Origin: Haloferula helveola
GTDB lineage: Bacteria > Verrucomicrobiota > Verrucomicrobiia > Verrucomicrobiales > Akkermansiaceae
NCBI RefSeq assembly: GCF_037076345.1
Contig: NZ_AP024702.1
Span: 4,774,001-4,838,000 of the forward strand
Length of the DNA: 64,000 nucleotides
Direction: 5' to 3'
In this document: one piece after another, positions 33,951 to 42,626 of the stretch
Layout: the number at the start of each line of letters is the position of its first letter
How positions within the stretch are numbered: the first letter of the stretch is position 1
Translations under genes and position numbers: made by a program
The notes under the pieces: generated by a model
The model's database searches: none
The model's input: the letters and a program-made list of their open reading frames with translations, nothing else
Told to the model about the DNA's origin: nothing

Positions 33951-35189
33951 ATGTTCCTTCCATGGCTCTGCGGGGCCGGTCTGGCGGCTGGTCAGCAGGT
34001 CGATCTGTGGGACCTGCCCCCGATGCGCTATTCGGAGACCGAGCCGACCGACGCGGTTGCCGCTCTAGCCCGTGGATTGGAGCGGGGTGAGATCCAAGCC
34101 GAAGGGGCCACGGGGTTGGAGAAGCTGCGGTTTGTTCTCAAGGTGCTCAATGTCCCTGAGAGTTCGCAGACGCTCGTGTTCTCGAAGACCAGCAAGCAGA
34201 TCTCGCGGATTCATCCGGGGAATCCGAGAGCGCTCTATTTCTCCGAGGAGGCCTACGTCGGGTATGTTCCCGGCGGGGCGATTGAGGTCATCGCGCAGGA
34301 CCCGGTGCTCGGCCCCGTGTTTTACCTCGTCGAGGCGGGCGGTCCTACGGGACTGGTATTCGATCGTGACACCAGCGATTGCTTTTCGTGCCACGGCACC
34401 ACCCGGACCGAGAACGTTCCGGGTATGCTGATCCGCTCTGTTTTTCCCGACCGCGACGGCCGTCCATTGCTCAGTCTGGGTTCGGTCACCGTCACCCATG
34501 AAACACCGATCGAGGAACGTTGGGGCGGCTACTATGTCACCGGTAGCAGCGATCATCCACACTTCGGAAACTCGTTTTTCGAGGAAGGCGGTCCGACCGA
34601 GCCTTCCTCGGAGGATGTCGATGACCTGTCCGAACGAATCGACGTCGCGAAGTATCCGAGAGGGACCAGTGACATTGTCGCGCTCGCCGTGCTCGAACAT
34701 CAGGTCAATCTGCACAACCTGATGACCGCGGCAAGGGTTCGGTACGGCCGTGCCCGTTACCTTTCGCAGGCGATTGATCCGTCATCGAATCCCGACGAGG
34801 GCCAGGCCGGGAGGATTGCCGATACGATGGCGTCCAAGATCGTTGATGCCCTTCTGTTCCGGAACGAAGCGGATCTCGGGGACGGAATCGAGGGGGATGA
34901 CGCCTTCCAAAGGGACTATGGCGCGCGGTTTCCCCGCACCGAGTCGGGTGAGTCCCTGGCCGACTTCAAACTCTACCGGCGTCTCTTCAAGAACCGTTGC
35001 TCGTGCATGATCTACTCGCAGGCATTCCGCGGAATGCCTGCGACGGTCAGCGAAAGGACCTTGGCACGCTTGCGTGGAGCACTCTCGGACGGCGACGACT
35101 CGATCGCTCCGCACCTTTCCGGATCCGAGAAACAAAGAATCCGGGAGATCCTCGATGAGACCTTCCCGGATTGGAAAGAAAAGGGGTGA
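33951..35189 (+). CDS. Exported protein with one CxxCH haem motif, function unknown
   Basis: The product is 412 residues from ATG 33951, which opens a short signal peptide (MFLPWLCGAGLAAGQQ); an in-frame start at 33909 only adds 14 residues. One c-type haem-binding motif is visible, Cys144-x-x-Cys147-His148 in DCFSCHGTTRTE. A second cysteine pair in KNRCSCMIYSQAF near residue 365 may be structural. The rest shows no domain I can name; GSSDHPHFGNS with three His residues is a possible metal site. I think this belongs to an uncharacterised exported cytochrome family. The ABC-F gene is divergent, 142 bases away. Confidence 0.75.
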   Translation: MFLPWLCGAGLAAGQQVDLWDLPPMRYSETEPTDAVAALARGLERGEIQAEGATGLEKLRFVLKVLNVPESSQTLVFSKTSKQISRIHPGNPRALYFSEEAYVGYVPGGAIEVIAQDPVLGPVFYLVEAGGPTGLVFDRDTSDCFSCHGTTRTENVPGMLIRSVFPDRDGRPLLSLGSVTVTHETPIEERWGGYYVTGSSDHPHFGNSFFEEGGPTEPSSEDVDDLSERIDVAKYPRGTSDIVALAVLEHQVNLHNLMTAARVRYGRARYLSQAIDPSSNPDEGQAGRIADTMASKIVDALLFRNEADLGDGIEGDDAFQRDYGARFPRTESGESLADFKLYRRLFKNRCSCMIYSQAFRGMPATVSERTLARLRGALSDGDDSIAPHLSGSEKQRIREILDETFPDWKEKG

Positions 35190-35259
35190 AGGCCGGTCAG
35201 CCGGATCGGGCGGGGGCTGTGCATTCGGATTGCCCGAAGCCGGCCAACCGGACCTTCAC
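35186..35259. terminator. Long imperfect inverted repeat between convergent genes (probable bidirectional terminator)
   Basis: The arm at 35186-35211 (beginning GTGAAGGCCGGTCAGCC, ending TCGGGC) pairs with the arm at 35232-35259 (GCCCGA...CCTTCAC) with few mismatches or bulges, around a 20-base loop. It overlaps the stop of the CxxCH gene and ends 20 bases from the convergent stop at 35279. No clear T-run follows on either strand. Confidence 0.5.
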
Positions 35260-35278
35260 ATTGGGGGGAGTGTTGAAA

Positions 35279-36331
35279 TCAGCGGGCAGTGCCTGTGGGA
35301 ATCCGGCCGGAGCCGGTTTCGATGTCGCCCATCAGCGCATTGACGGCAAGCTCGCGATTGACGGTGAACTGGACGAACGACAGGCGTTCGGTTCCGAAAG
35401 GGGTGATGGTTACGAGTTCGAGCGTGTAAGTGCCATCCTTCTGGACCGCATCGCCCCAGTCGCGGATGACAAGGGTGCGGTCGAGGCTGGTGTCCTGGTC
35501 GATCACCAGGGCGCTGCCCTCGATGACCGTTCCCTCGGTGCCAAGAGCCGGGGAACCCTCATAGACCTGGAGGTAGGTGGTGCTCGAAGGGTAGAGGTCC
35601 TTGAGGACAAGACTCAGGTTCGGAGCCTTCATCCGGACGACGTCTCCATTGGAGATGCCTTGGATCGCTCCATCGGCTACGGGCCAGATCTGGACGAAGT
35701 TGGAGGCAAGCTGCGTCTGCGGGATGCTGCCGTCGGCAAGCGCGTGGATCACGAAGTGTTCCTCACCAAGCGCCTTGGTCGGATCGGTCGCGGGCAGGCT
35801 CGAGGCCGCGAAGTTCAGCGTGGTGGTGCCGTTGGTGGAAACGAACCCGCTGCTGGCCGGGGTGCCGCCGGTCGCGACGCGCGGGTCGACGGTTGTTTGG
35901 GCTCCGATGTAGGGGGCGAGGTGGTGTTCGACCAGCACGCGAGTTGCGGCGTCCGGCACGCCGGGGCCGGAGAGTAGACCATCAACGTCGAAGTGGACGG
36001 TGAACGGCTGGTCGGCCCGGGTGCGGTGGAGCTTCGGATACGGGTCACCGGTTTCGATCCGGATTGCACCGGAGGGAAGGTAGGTGCCCACGACCTTCTG
36101 GTCGAGCAGGTAGTCGGTGGCGGTGTCCTGTCGGATGGTCCAGAGCTGGAACAGGGCGCCTCCCTCCTCGAGGGTGAGAGCTGAGGGAGCGTTGCCGATC
36201 GGGTTGACGGGCATGTCCCACACCACTCCGGTATCGATTTGGTTCTGGCGGACGAAGTTGATCCATCCGTCAGCCCGGCAGTCGAGCGATGCGAGACCGA
36301 TCAGGGTGACAATCAGAGTGGTGGCTTTCAT
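35279..36331 (-). CDS. Exported protein of unknown function (third of an unknown set)
   Basis: The product is 350 residues with a signal peptide (MKATTLIVTLIGLASLDCRADG). The mature part is beta-strand rich with Asp/Gly/Thr-rich turns and no recognisable catalytic motif. Segments such as WDMPVNPIGNAPSALTLEEGG, LVEHHLAPYIGAQ and LALVIDQDTSLDRTLVIRDWG-like strands give no family match I can recall. It ends the three-gene run beginning at 37572, with only 3 bases between it and the preceding gene. The shared phrase LAPYI occurs also in the first gene of the set, which hints at a distant relation between the two. Function is unknown. Confidence 0.65.
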   Translation of the reverse strand: MKATTLIVTLIGLASLDCRADGWINFVRQNQIDTGVVWDMPVNPIGNAPSALTLEEGGALFQLWTIRQDTATDYLLDQKVVGTYLPSGAIRIETGDPYPKLHRTRADQPFTVHFDVDGLLSGPGVPDAATRVLVEHHLAPYIGAQTTVDPRVATGGTPASSGFVSTNGTTTLNFAASSLPATDPTKALGEEHFVIHALADGSIPQTQLASNFVQIWPVADGAIQGISNGDVVRMKAPNLSLVLKDLYPSSTTYLQVYEGSPALGTEGTVIEGSALVIDQDTSLDRTLVIRDWGDAVQKDGTYTLELVTITPFGTERLSFVQFTVNRELAVNALMGDIETGSGRIPTGTAR

Positions 36332-36334
36332 GGT

Positions 36335-36841
36335 TCAGCGGGTGCTTGCGGTTGCGGTGGAGGGGGTCGGTGCGGCGACCGAGATCGGACCGCCGAGATG
36401 AACGGCGACGATGACCTTGTCCTGCTTCGACCAGTGGGCGGTGCGCTTCTCATCGAGAGCTTGTACACCTTCGGCTTGGCGGATGCTTACCTCTTCCGAG
36501 GTGATCCAGGCGTGGTTCAGGGTGAGGAAATCCTTCCACGGAAGGAGATTGCCGATCGGCTTGGTGCCGACGCGGGCGGAGTGATCGGCAGGGAGGTGAA
36601 GGACAGCCCCCTTCGGAACGAGGGTCCAGTTGAGCCCGTCGCTGAGGATGATCGATTGGTTGATCAGGCTCTGCTCGGCCGGGCGGACCACCTTGATCTC
36701 CTCGCCGGTATTCTGCTCAAGCTGGCTGAGCGGCGACGGCGACTGGCGGCGGTTGTTGAGTTCCGCGCTCGAGACCCGGTCACTCATCGGAGCGGCTGCG
36801 GCGCAGAGCGGAAGGAGGGCGAGAAGGGAGAGTGTTTTCAT
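36335..36841 (-). CDS. Small exported protein of unknown function (second of an unknown set)
   Basis: The product is 168 residues from ATG 36841 (MKTLSLLALLPLCAAAAP, a signal peptide with an AxA cleavage region). ATG 36865 is in frame, overlaps the upstream stop as ATGA, and would add eight residues; the signal peptide favours the shorter form. The mature part is soluble: SQLEQNTGEEIKVVRPAEQ, ILSDGLNWTLVPKGAVLHLP, then a Thr/Ala/Pro-rich tail (PISVAAPTPSTATASTR). No family is recognised. It stands between two other unknown exported proteins on the same strand with gaps of 3 and about 20 bases, so the three are probably made together. Confidence 0.6.
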   Translation of the reverse strand: MKTLSLLALLPLCAAAAPMSDRVSSAELNNRRQSPSPLSQLEQNTGEEIKVVRPAEQSLINQSIILSDGLNWTLVPKGAVLHLPADHSARVGTKPIGNLLPWKDFLTLNHAWITSEEVSIRQAEGVQALDEKRTAHWSKQDKVIVAVHLGGPISVAAPTPSTATASTR

Positions 36842-36861
36842 CGTTCCGGGGGGCTTGGATT

Positions 36862-37572
36862 TCATTCGAAGGTGAGGAGGACAACGAGGTCCTGCATGTC
36901 GAAATACTTCGATCCCATCTTGGCCGTGGAGGCTTCCCACAGCACGATCAGGTCGCGCTCGCCGATCGAGATCTTGTCGCCCGCAATGTAGGGAGCGAGG
37001 AATCCTTCGATGGTGTCCTGGTTGTAGGCCGGCGTGTAGTCGGGGGCGGTGTCGCCATCCTTCAGGACGGTCACGTAGGGATCCGCGACACGGGTGTGGT
37101 GGAACGGGAGCCAGCCGCGGCCGTCCCATCCACGGGCGCCGAAGTCGACGTAGTCACCCGCCTTGAGTTGCTCGTCGACGAGAACCAGACCCGGGATGAC
37201 CTGGGTGCCGATGCCGTAGAAGAAGCGCGACCACGAGCTGCCGTTCTTGGCCCAGTAGCCGTCGAGCGGAAGAAGCTTGTTGCCCGACTGGAAGGCGACT
37301 CCAAGCACACGGACCTTCATGCGGACGTCGCGCTTCGGAGTGATGGTGCCGTTCGGGTCGACGTCGACGATGTCGGTGACTCCGGTCGGATACGTGATCT
37401 CCCAGTCAAGTTGGGAGTGAACGCCAACGCGAACCATGTCGCGATCGACGGTGAGCGTGCCACGGGGCACGTCTTCGGTTGCTTGGGCGGTGGTGATCCC
37501 GAAAGCGGCGAATGCAATCGCCAGACTTCCGAGGGTCGACCGTCCGCCGCGGGGGGAGCGGGTGGGGGTCAT
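36862..37572 (-). CDS. Exported protein of unknown function (first of an unknown set)
   Basis: The product is 236 residues. The N-terminus has basic residues then a hydrophobic stretch (STLGSLAIAFAAFGITTAQA), a plausible signal peptide. The mature part is beta-rich and Asp/Gly-containing, with WEITYPTGVTDIVDVDPNG, FGARGWDGRGWLPFHHTRV and DLIVLWEASTAKMGSKYFD. I cannot name a family; the segment around GIGTQVIPGLVLVDEQLKAG looks like a carbohydrate- or pilus-associated beta domain, but that is only an impression. It is the first gene of a three-gene minus-strand run and follows an AT-rich spacer that should contain the promoter. Confidence 0.6.
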   Translation of the reverse strand: MTPTRSPRGGRSTLGSLAIAFAAFGITTAQATEDVPRGTLTVDRDMVRVGVHSQLDWEITYPTGVTDIVDVDPNGTITPKRDVRMKVRVLGVAFQSGNKLLPLDGYWAKNGSSWSRFFYGIGTQVIPGLVLVDEQLKAGDYVDFGARGWDGRGWLPFHHTRVADPYVTVLKDGDTAPDYTPAYNQDTIEGFLAPYIAGDKISIGERDLIVLWEASTAKMGSKYFDMQDLVVLLTFE

Positions 37573-37738
37573 GTTGTTGGGGGGTTAGGGGATGAGGTCA
37601 GTGGGTGCTGACCACGGCCCGAAAAGACACCCGAATCCGCGGATTTTCAAGTGCTCCTGATATTCTTACGCGATCGTGGAGGACGGAAAGTCGCCTAAAA
37701 ATGGCGTAAAATATCTTTTATAGGGTGTATAGAAAGCA
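37573..37738. promoter_or_regulatory. AT-rich spacer upstream of the three unknown exported genes
   Basis: This 166-base stretch, especially about 37660-37735, is far richer in A and T than the coding regions (GTAAAATATCTTTTATAG). It sits between the cyclophilin terminator and the first gene of the unknown set, so it is the likely promoter region for that set. I can name no -10/-35 pair with confidence. Confidence 0.4.
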
Positions 37739-37764
37739 AAAACAGTCACCGGAGTGACTGTTTT
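37739..37764 (-). terminator. Rho-independent terminator downstream of the cyclophilin gene
   Basis: AAAACAGTCAC at 37739-37749 and GTGACTGTTTT at 37754-37764 form a perfect 11-base stem with a CGGA loop. On the minus strand the stem is followed by TTTTTGCTTT-like sequence. A second smaller hairpin (GAAGTCT/AGACTTC at 37772-37787) lies between it and the gene, which suggests a two-step termination zone. Confidence 0.8.
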
Positions 37765-37832
37765 AAAATGAGAAGTCTGAAGACTTCATTTATTAGCTTT
37801 TCTTAAACGATCTGCAAAAGCAGCTCTGGCCG

Positions 37833-38333
37833 TTACCGATCCAGGATCGAATTCCAGTGCTCCACGTGGTCTTTCTGTCCTTCCAGGAGCGGGGCAATGT
37901 CGTCGTGGATGGTGATCGACTTGATGGCGTCGCCTTGGGCGATCGAGTTCACCACATCCTGGCCTTCGGTCACTTCTCCGAACACGGCGTGATTGCCATC
38001 GAGGTGCGGGGTCGGCAGGTGGGTGATGAAGAACTGCGAGCCGTTGGTGTTGGGGCCGGCGTTGGCCATGGAGAAGATCCCGGGCTTGCTGTGTTTGAGG
38101 GTAGGATCGATCTCATCGGCGAACTTGTAGCCCGGGCCGCCGCGTCCGGTTCCGGTCGGGTCGCCGCCCTGGATCATGAAGTTCTGGATGACCCGGTGGA
38201 ACTTCACCCCGTCGTAATAGCCCCGCTTGGCGAGGTTGAGGAAGTTCGCGCAGGTGACGGGCACCTTGGAGGCGAAGAGGGTCCCGTTGATGTCCCCCTT
38301 GTCGGTGTGAATCGTGATCTTGATGTCAGCCAT
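37833..38333 (-). CDS. Peptidyl-prolyl cis-trans isomerase, cyclophilin type
   Basis: The product is 166 residues without a signal peptide, so it is cytoplasmic (PpiB-like). The whole active-site framework is visible: [45 protein letters not shown] and [12 protein letters not shown]. The conserved Arg of FHRV and the Gln/Phe of SQFFIT are present. Length and motif spacing match single-domain bacterial cyclophilins. It lies 47 bases downstream of the six-gene paralogue operon on the same strand and may be read through from it, but a strong terminator follows it and a separate promoter is also possible. Confidence 0.95.
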   Translation of the reverse strand: MADIKITIHTDKGDINGTLFASKVPVTCANFLNLAKRGYYDGVKFHRVIQNFMIQGGDPTGTGRGGPGYKFADEIDPTLKHSKPGIFSMANAGPNTNGSQFFITHLPTPHLDGNHAVFGEVTEGQDVVNSIAQGDAIKSITIHDDIAPLLEGQKDHVEHWNSILDR

Positions 38334-38380
38334 GCCGGAAGGCTCGCGGAGCCTTCCGGAGGATTCAAACCGAATCGGGG

Positions 38381-39775
38381 CTATTCGCCGGCCTTCGGGT
38401 ATCCGCGGGGATACAGGTTGAACTCGAGCCTGGAGAAGGCATCGAGCTCAAAGGCCGCCTCGCCGAAGGTTTGCGAGGTTCCGACCAGCGCGCCGTCCTT
38501 GAGGCCGGTGAGCTGGAAAGTGATCCGCCCGCCATCGACAAACCATGCCCTGACGTCGCCATTGCGCCGGATCGGCTCCCAGCAAAGTTCCGGATCAGCG
38601 GCCTCCTCGGCGGTTCGGAGCGGGAAGCTGCGAAGCCGGGATACCGGGATATCGAATTCCTTGAAGGAAGTGTCGAGGCGGACCTTGCCATCCTTGATCC
38701 CGGCGATCGTTCCCTCGATCCGGTCGCCGTTGCGCAGCACGATGTCCGGATTCTCCTCCTCGGGCTTCGGATCCTCGTCCTCGGGTTCCTCCTCGATGTT
38801 GAGGAAGCCGGCCGGCGCTTCGCGCCACTCGCCTTCGATCGTTCCGTCCCAAGAGGTGATCCGGATGCGGGAAATTCGCGTGTCGTTCGAGCGGTCCGCC
38901 GAGAAGTGGATGAAGCCGCCCATCTTGTCGGGAATCGGGGCCGGTTCGCGCCAGTCCGCGACGATCCGGCCGTCGAGGATGAAGCGCACCCGGCCGTTCA
39001 CCAGGTCGTGGAGGATCTCGACGCGTGCCTTTTCCCTCTCTTGGAACTCGCGGACCCCGCCGGTGGTGCCGATCGTCATCGACTCCGTGCGGTTGTTGCG
39101 CGTCACGCGCTTGCGCATGTAGGCATACTGGCTCTGGCAGACGAGTTCGAAGCCGTTCTGCATCTCGTCCGGATCATCACTGTCGGCGTGGGTGTAGAGG
39201 CGGAAGCGCGCCCCTTCTTTCCACGCGATGTCGAACGCAATCTTGATCTTGTCGTGCCGGCCGATGTCGCGACCGATGCTCGATCCCATTTCGCAGATGA
39301 GCGCCCCGGCATCGTAGGTCCAGCCGCCATCGTCCGACTGCACCCAGCCGTCCATGCCCGTCGGGCCGACGTAGAAGAGTTCCGGGCGATCCTCGATGTC
39401 GAGTTTGGCGACCATGTCGCGGCGGAATGTCAGCTCGCCGGCAAAGCTGGTGAGGATCACGATTTCCTTCTCGGTCAGGTTGAGGAGGCTGCCCCGCACC
39501 TCGTCACCATTGGTGAGGGTGGCAACGGCGACATGATTTCCCTCGGGTAATTCGAGTTCGTTCGAGGGCGGTAGGGAAATGTCGGTGACCCGTTCAAGGC
39601 TGAAGGCCTGGGTGCCGAAAATCGCGTTGGATTTCCAGAGGACCGATTCCCCGTCGATGCCCCCCAGCATCCCTTGGAAGTGGTCTCCGTTGTCGAAACG
39701 GATGACCATTTTCTCGTCGGCGATCGAAGGCGTGACCAGCGCGGCGAGCAGCAGGAACAGGGAAAGGGTCTTCAT
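38381..39775 (-). CDS. Exported lectin-like protein, paralogue A of three
   Basis: The product is 464 residues with a signal peptide ([19 protein letters not shown]). Residues about 20-130 and 340-460 are small beta domains with the repeated phrase NGDxxxG ([41 protein letters not shown]). The centre (about 140-325) resembles a concanavalin-like/3-keto-disaccharide-hydrolase-type jelly roll: [47 protein letters not shown]. No catalytic residues are evident. Its start overlaps paralogue B by 4 bases, and the run ends 47 bases before the cyclophilin gene. The three paralogues have diverged strongly, so they probably bind different ligands. Confidence 0.7.
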   Translation of the reverse strand: MKTLSLFLLLAALVTPSIADEKMVIRFDNGDHFQGMLGGIDGESVLWKSNAIFGTQAFSLERVTDISLPPSNELELPEGNHVAVATLTNGDEVRGSLLNLTEKEIVILTSFAGELTFRRDMVAKLDIEDRPELFYVGPTGMDGWVQSDDGGWTYDAGALICEMGSSIGRDIGRHDKIKIAFDIAWKEGARFRLYTHADSDDPDEMQNGFELVCQSQYAYMRKRVTRNNRTESMTIGTTGGVREFQEREKARVEILHDLVNGRVRFILDGRIVADWREPAPIPDKMGGFIHFSADRSNDTRISRIRITSWDGTIEGEWREAPAGFLNIEEEPEDEDPKPEEENPDIVLRNGDRIEGTIAGIKDGKVRLDTSFKEFDIPVSRLRSFPLRTAEEAADPELCWEPIRRNGDVRAWFVDGGRITFQLTGLKDGALVGTSQTFGEAAFELDAFSRLEFNLYPRGYPKAGE

Positions 39776-41106
39776 GGCTCGTCGGCTTCGGGTTCGTCGG
39801 TTTCCTCCTCGGTTTCAGGTTCCTCGCGCCGGTCGAGGGATTCCACCGCTTCGCGGCTGACCGCGATTTCACCCAGCAGCGGGTGGATCAGGTTCATCGT
39901 GTCACCGTCGAAACGGCAACCCGAGGCGCTCAGGGTCCCGGATGCGTTCAATCCGAAAACGAGAGGGGACGAAGGCGGCTCGTCACCACCTTTGGCGAAG
40001 AAGAGGGTGGAAACCCGGTCGGCCGGGATTTCGAGCGGCTGTGGGAAGTGGGGGCTCTTGAACAGGAAGATGCCCCGGGAGTCCTTCTCGGCAGCGCGCA
40101 GGAGTTTGCCGCTGAAACGCTGGCCATCGTGGTCGATGACGGCGTCGACGTCCTTCTCGCCTCGCTCTTCGCTCTTGTGGCGGTCGCCGGCGGAGTCCCA
40201 CTCGCGGAAGTCGATCTGGGACACGCTCAGGTGATCATCGCCACTGCCGGATGAGAGAAAGGCGACGCACCGCCCCTGAGGTACATCGTCGAGGCGGTCG
40301 GGGAAGCGGCCTTCGAGTTCGCCGTTCAGGTAGAGCAGGATCATCTTCGATGCACGGTCGATCCGGAGGTCGACGGTGACCTTGTCGTCGGGAAATGCCT
40401 CCGGTGCGCGATTCACCATGCCGAGGGTGTGGTAGGTCGTCTTGCCCGAGCTCTGGCGCTTCAGCTCGAAACCGGCGCTGGCGAACTGGAGGTAGTAGCG
40501 GTCGTGTTTGCCGCCACCCGCCGAGGTGTCTTCGGAACAGAAGTAGACTTTGAAGTTCGGTCGGCGGGTCCACTCGAGAAGAAAACTCAGTGCGAAGGAG
40601 TCCGGGAGTTCGCCGTAGTCCCGACCGATGGATCCGCGGCCGGAAGCAATGAGTTTGCCGTCGTCGATCCGCCAGTCGTCCGAAGCGCTCCAGTCATCGA
40701 GTTTGCCGACGCCCGAGTAGATCAGTCGCCGCGGCCGGATTCCGAGCTGCACGTGCGAAACGAACTTGCGATCAATCTCGAGCAGTCCGGCGAACGGCGT
40801 CGATACCGTGAGCCGTTTGTCGTCGACTCCGGTCAGGTCGCAGGGAATCACATCCCCGTTGGTCAGCGTGACCTTGGCGTCATGATCACCGGGTTTTGAA
40901 GAGGCGCTGGCGAAGGCGACCTTCCGCACACTCTCGGCTCGGATCCGGACAGGGTCCTTGGCGACAGCGGCACGCATGCTCAGCACGCCATCGGTACCCA
41001 TCGAGAGGACTTCGCCGGTGAGAGTGCCGCCGTCGGTCACGGTGAGTTGGTCGGCGAAGGCAACACCGGCGAGTGCCAGAGTCAGAATCGGCAGGACGCG
41101 TCTCAT
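39772..41106 (-). CDS. Exported lectin-like protein, paralogue B of three
   Basis: The product is 444 residues with a signal peptide (MRRVLPILTLALAGVAFA). It has the same plan as its neighbours: small beta domains at the N-terminus (LTNGDVIPCDLTGVDD, LSMRAAVAKDPVRI) and a jelly-roll-like centre (SASDDWRIDDGKLIASGRG, KVYFCSEDTSAGGGKHD, ILLYLNGELEGRF). The C-terminus holds further beta repeats and a Glu/Asp-rich tail ([17 protein letters not shown]). Start and stop overlap paralogues C and A by 4 bases each. I infer a secreted or periplasmic ligand-binding role; there is no direct evidence for an enzyme. Confidence 0.7.
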   Translation of the reverse strand: MRRVLPILTLALAGVAFADQLTVTDGGTLTGEVLSMGTDGVLSMRAAVAKDPVRIRAESVRKVAFASASSKPGDHDAKVTLTNGDVIPCDLTGVDDKRLTVSTPFAGLLEIDRKFVSHVQLGIRPRRLIYSGVGKLDDWSASDDWRIDDGKLIASGRGSIGRDYGELPDSFALSFLLEWTRRPNFKVYFCSEDTSAGGGKHDRYYLQFASAGFELKRQSSGKTTYHTLGMVNRAPEAFPDDKVTVDLRIDRASKMILLYLNGELEGRFPDRLDDVPQGRCVAFLSSGSGDDHLSVSQIDFREWDSAGDRHKSEERGEKDVDAVIDHDGQRFSGKLLRAAEKDSRGIFLFKSPHFPQPLEIPADRVSTLFFAKGGDEPPSSPLVFGLNASGTLSASGCRFDGDTMNLIHPLLGEIAVSREAVESLDRREEPETEEETDEPEADEP

Positions 41107-42626
41107 AGGTCTTCGTCCCAGTAGTTCAGGAAACGGTTGCCCGATTGAAACTCGAGGATCACGGCGCTGTCGAGGTCGACCGCGAGCTCCCCGATCAGTG
41201 GTGACCGGAGCTTCATGCTGCCGCCGGCGGTGACTCCGGGAATCCCGCTGAGCCGGCCGAGCGGCTGGAAGTGGACGCGAATCTCTCGATCGGCGCTCTC
41301 CTCGGTCTCCCGCAGTGCGGACCGTGCGAAGTGGACCTCGGCGATCTCCTCCATCGGGATCGTGAGTTCCGCATACTGGCCCTCGAGAGTGAGCGAGCCG
41401 TCGCGGATCGAGCGGACTTTGCCGGAGAAGCGGTCGGTGCCGTTGGTCAGGAGGACGACATCGAAGTCATCGCTCTCAAGGCTGCGGGCGGAGTCGGGCA
41501 TCCCGTTCCACTCGGCGACGATTACGTCGGAGATGCGCACCGGGGAGTCGTCATCGAGGATTTGGAATCCGATGCCGCCACCTGCCGGAATCGAGTTGTT
41601 GTCCGGATTGTCGGGATCGACCGGGTCGAGTTGCCATTGCAGCGAGTACTCGCCATTCACGAAAAGGGACACGGTGCCCTTCGTGCGGTCCGTGCGCAGT
41701 TCGAAATCGGCTTCGCCGGAGTCATCGACGCGCACTGTGGTCGACGATGAGCGGACCTGATCGTTGAAGGCTTCGCCATCGGCGTCGTAGCCGCAGCGGT
41801 AGAGCTGGGCGTAGCTGCTCCGCAGCGTCAGGACGAGGGCGTTGCCGAAGCTATCGACGAAGCTGCTCGACGAGTGACGGACTACCTGCCGGTTGCCCTT
41901 CACATCGACGTCCTCCTCGACCTTCGGCTCCTTGAAGTCGGCGTGGAAAGCAATCGAGATCGGAGGCCGGCTGCGCCATTCGAGGTGGAAACGGAAGACC
42001 GAACGGTCCGGGAGTGACGGGTCGAGAAGGAGGGCGTTGCTGCCGCTGGTGTGGTACCACTTCGATCCGACATGGCGCCAACCGGGATCCTTTTTCTCGG
42101 CGGCCGGCTTCTCGGGCTTCTCCTCCGGCTTTTCGGCATCGTCCTCTTTCGCCTCCTCGTCGGGCTTTTCCTCGTCCTCTTCGAGACCGGTGATCTTCCA
42201 CTCGTCGGCTTGGAAAGGTCCGGCATAGAGCAGCTTTCCACCGAATGGATTGGGAGCGAGGCTCTTGATCGCATCGCGCGGAACGACCATCGAGCCGGCC
42301 ACTTCCGTGTCCAGCGTGATGGTTTCGTCATCCAGCGAGACGACTTTGGCCGGAAGGCGGTCGCCATTCAGCAGCAAAAGATGGGAAGTGTCCTTGCCCG
42401 GCTTGAGGCTGCTGCCTCCCCGAAGCACGATCTGGCGGACCTTGTCGGTCCTGAATTCCATCGGAGCGATGCCATCGTCCCGGTCCCAGCGGAGAACGCC
42501 GTCCCGGTTGATTCCACCGAACCGTCCCTCCAACTCGCCGTTGGTCAGGCGCAGCAGGTCGGCTGGGGCATCATCGGCGGCGACGGTGCCAATCAGGGCG
42601 GCAATCAGGGGCAGATGGCGGATCAT
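41103..42626 (-). CDS. Exported lectin-like protein, paralogue C of three
   Basis: The product is 507 residues from ATG 42626 (MIRHLPLIAALIGTVAADD, a signal peptide). A longer in-frame start lies inside the toroid gene and is unlikely. The N-terminal beta domain carries LLRLTNGELEGRFGG and LLLNGDRLPAKVVSL; the centre carries the same jelly-roll-like features as paralogues A and B, ending in FVNGEYSLQWQ. Residues about 163-195 are an acidic Lys/Glu-rich insert (EDEEKPDEEAKEDDAEKPEE) absent from the others. The C-terminal beta domain has DGSLTLEGQYAELTIPMEEI. It overlaps its neighbours by 4 bases on both sides. Confidence 0.7.
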   Translation of the reverse strand: MIRHLPLIAALIGTVAADDAPADLLRLTNGELEGRFGGINRDGVLRWDRDDGIAPMEFRTDKVRQIVLRGGSSLKPGKDTSHLLLLNGDRLPAKVVSLDDETITLDTEVAGSMVVPRDAIKSLAPNPFGGKLLYAGPFQADEWKITGLEEDEEKPDEEAKEDDAEKPEEKPEKPAAEKKDPGWRHVGSKWYHTSGSNALLLDPSLPDRSVFRFHLEWRSRPPISIAFHADFKEPKVEEDVDVKGNRQVVRHSSSSFVDSFGNALVLTLRSSYAQLYRCGYDADGEAFNDQVRSSSTTVRVDDSGEADFELRTDRTKGTVSLFVNGEYSLQWQLDPVDPDNPDNNSIPAGGGIGFQILDDDSPVRISDVIVAEWNGMPDSARSLESDDFDVVLLTNGTDRFSGKVRSIRDGSLTLEGQYAELTIPMEEIAEVHFARSALRETEESADREIRVHFQPLGRLSGIPGVTAGGSMKLRSPLIGELAVDLDSAVILEFQSGNRFLNYWDEDL

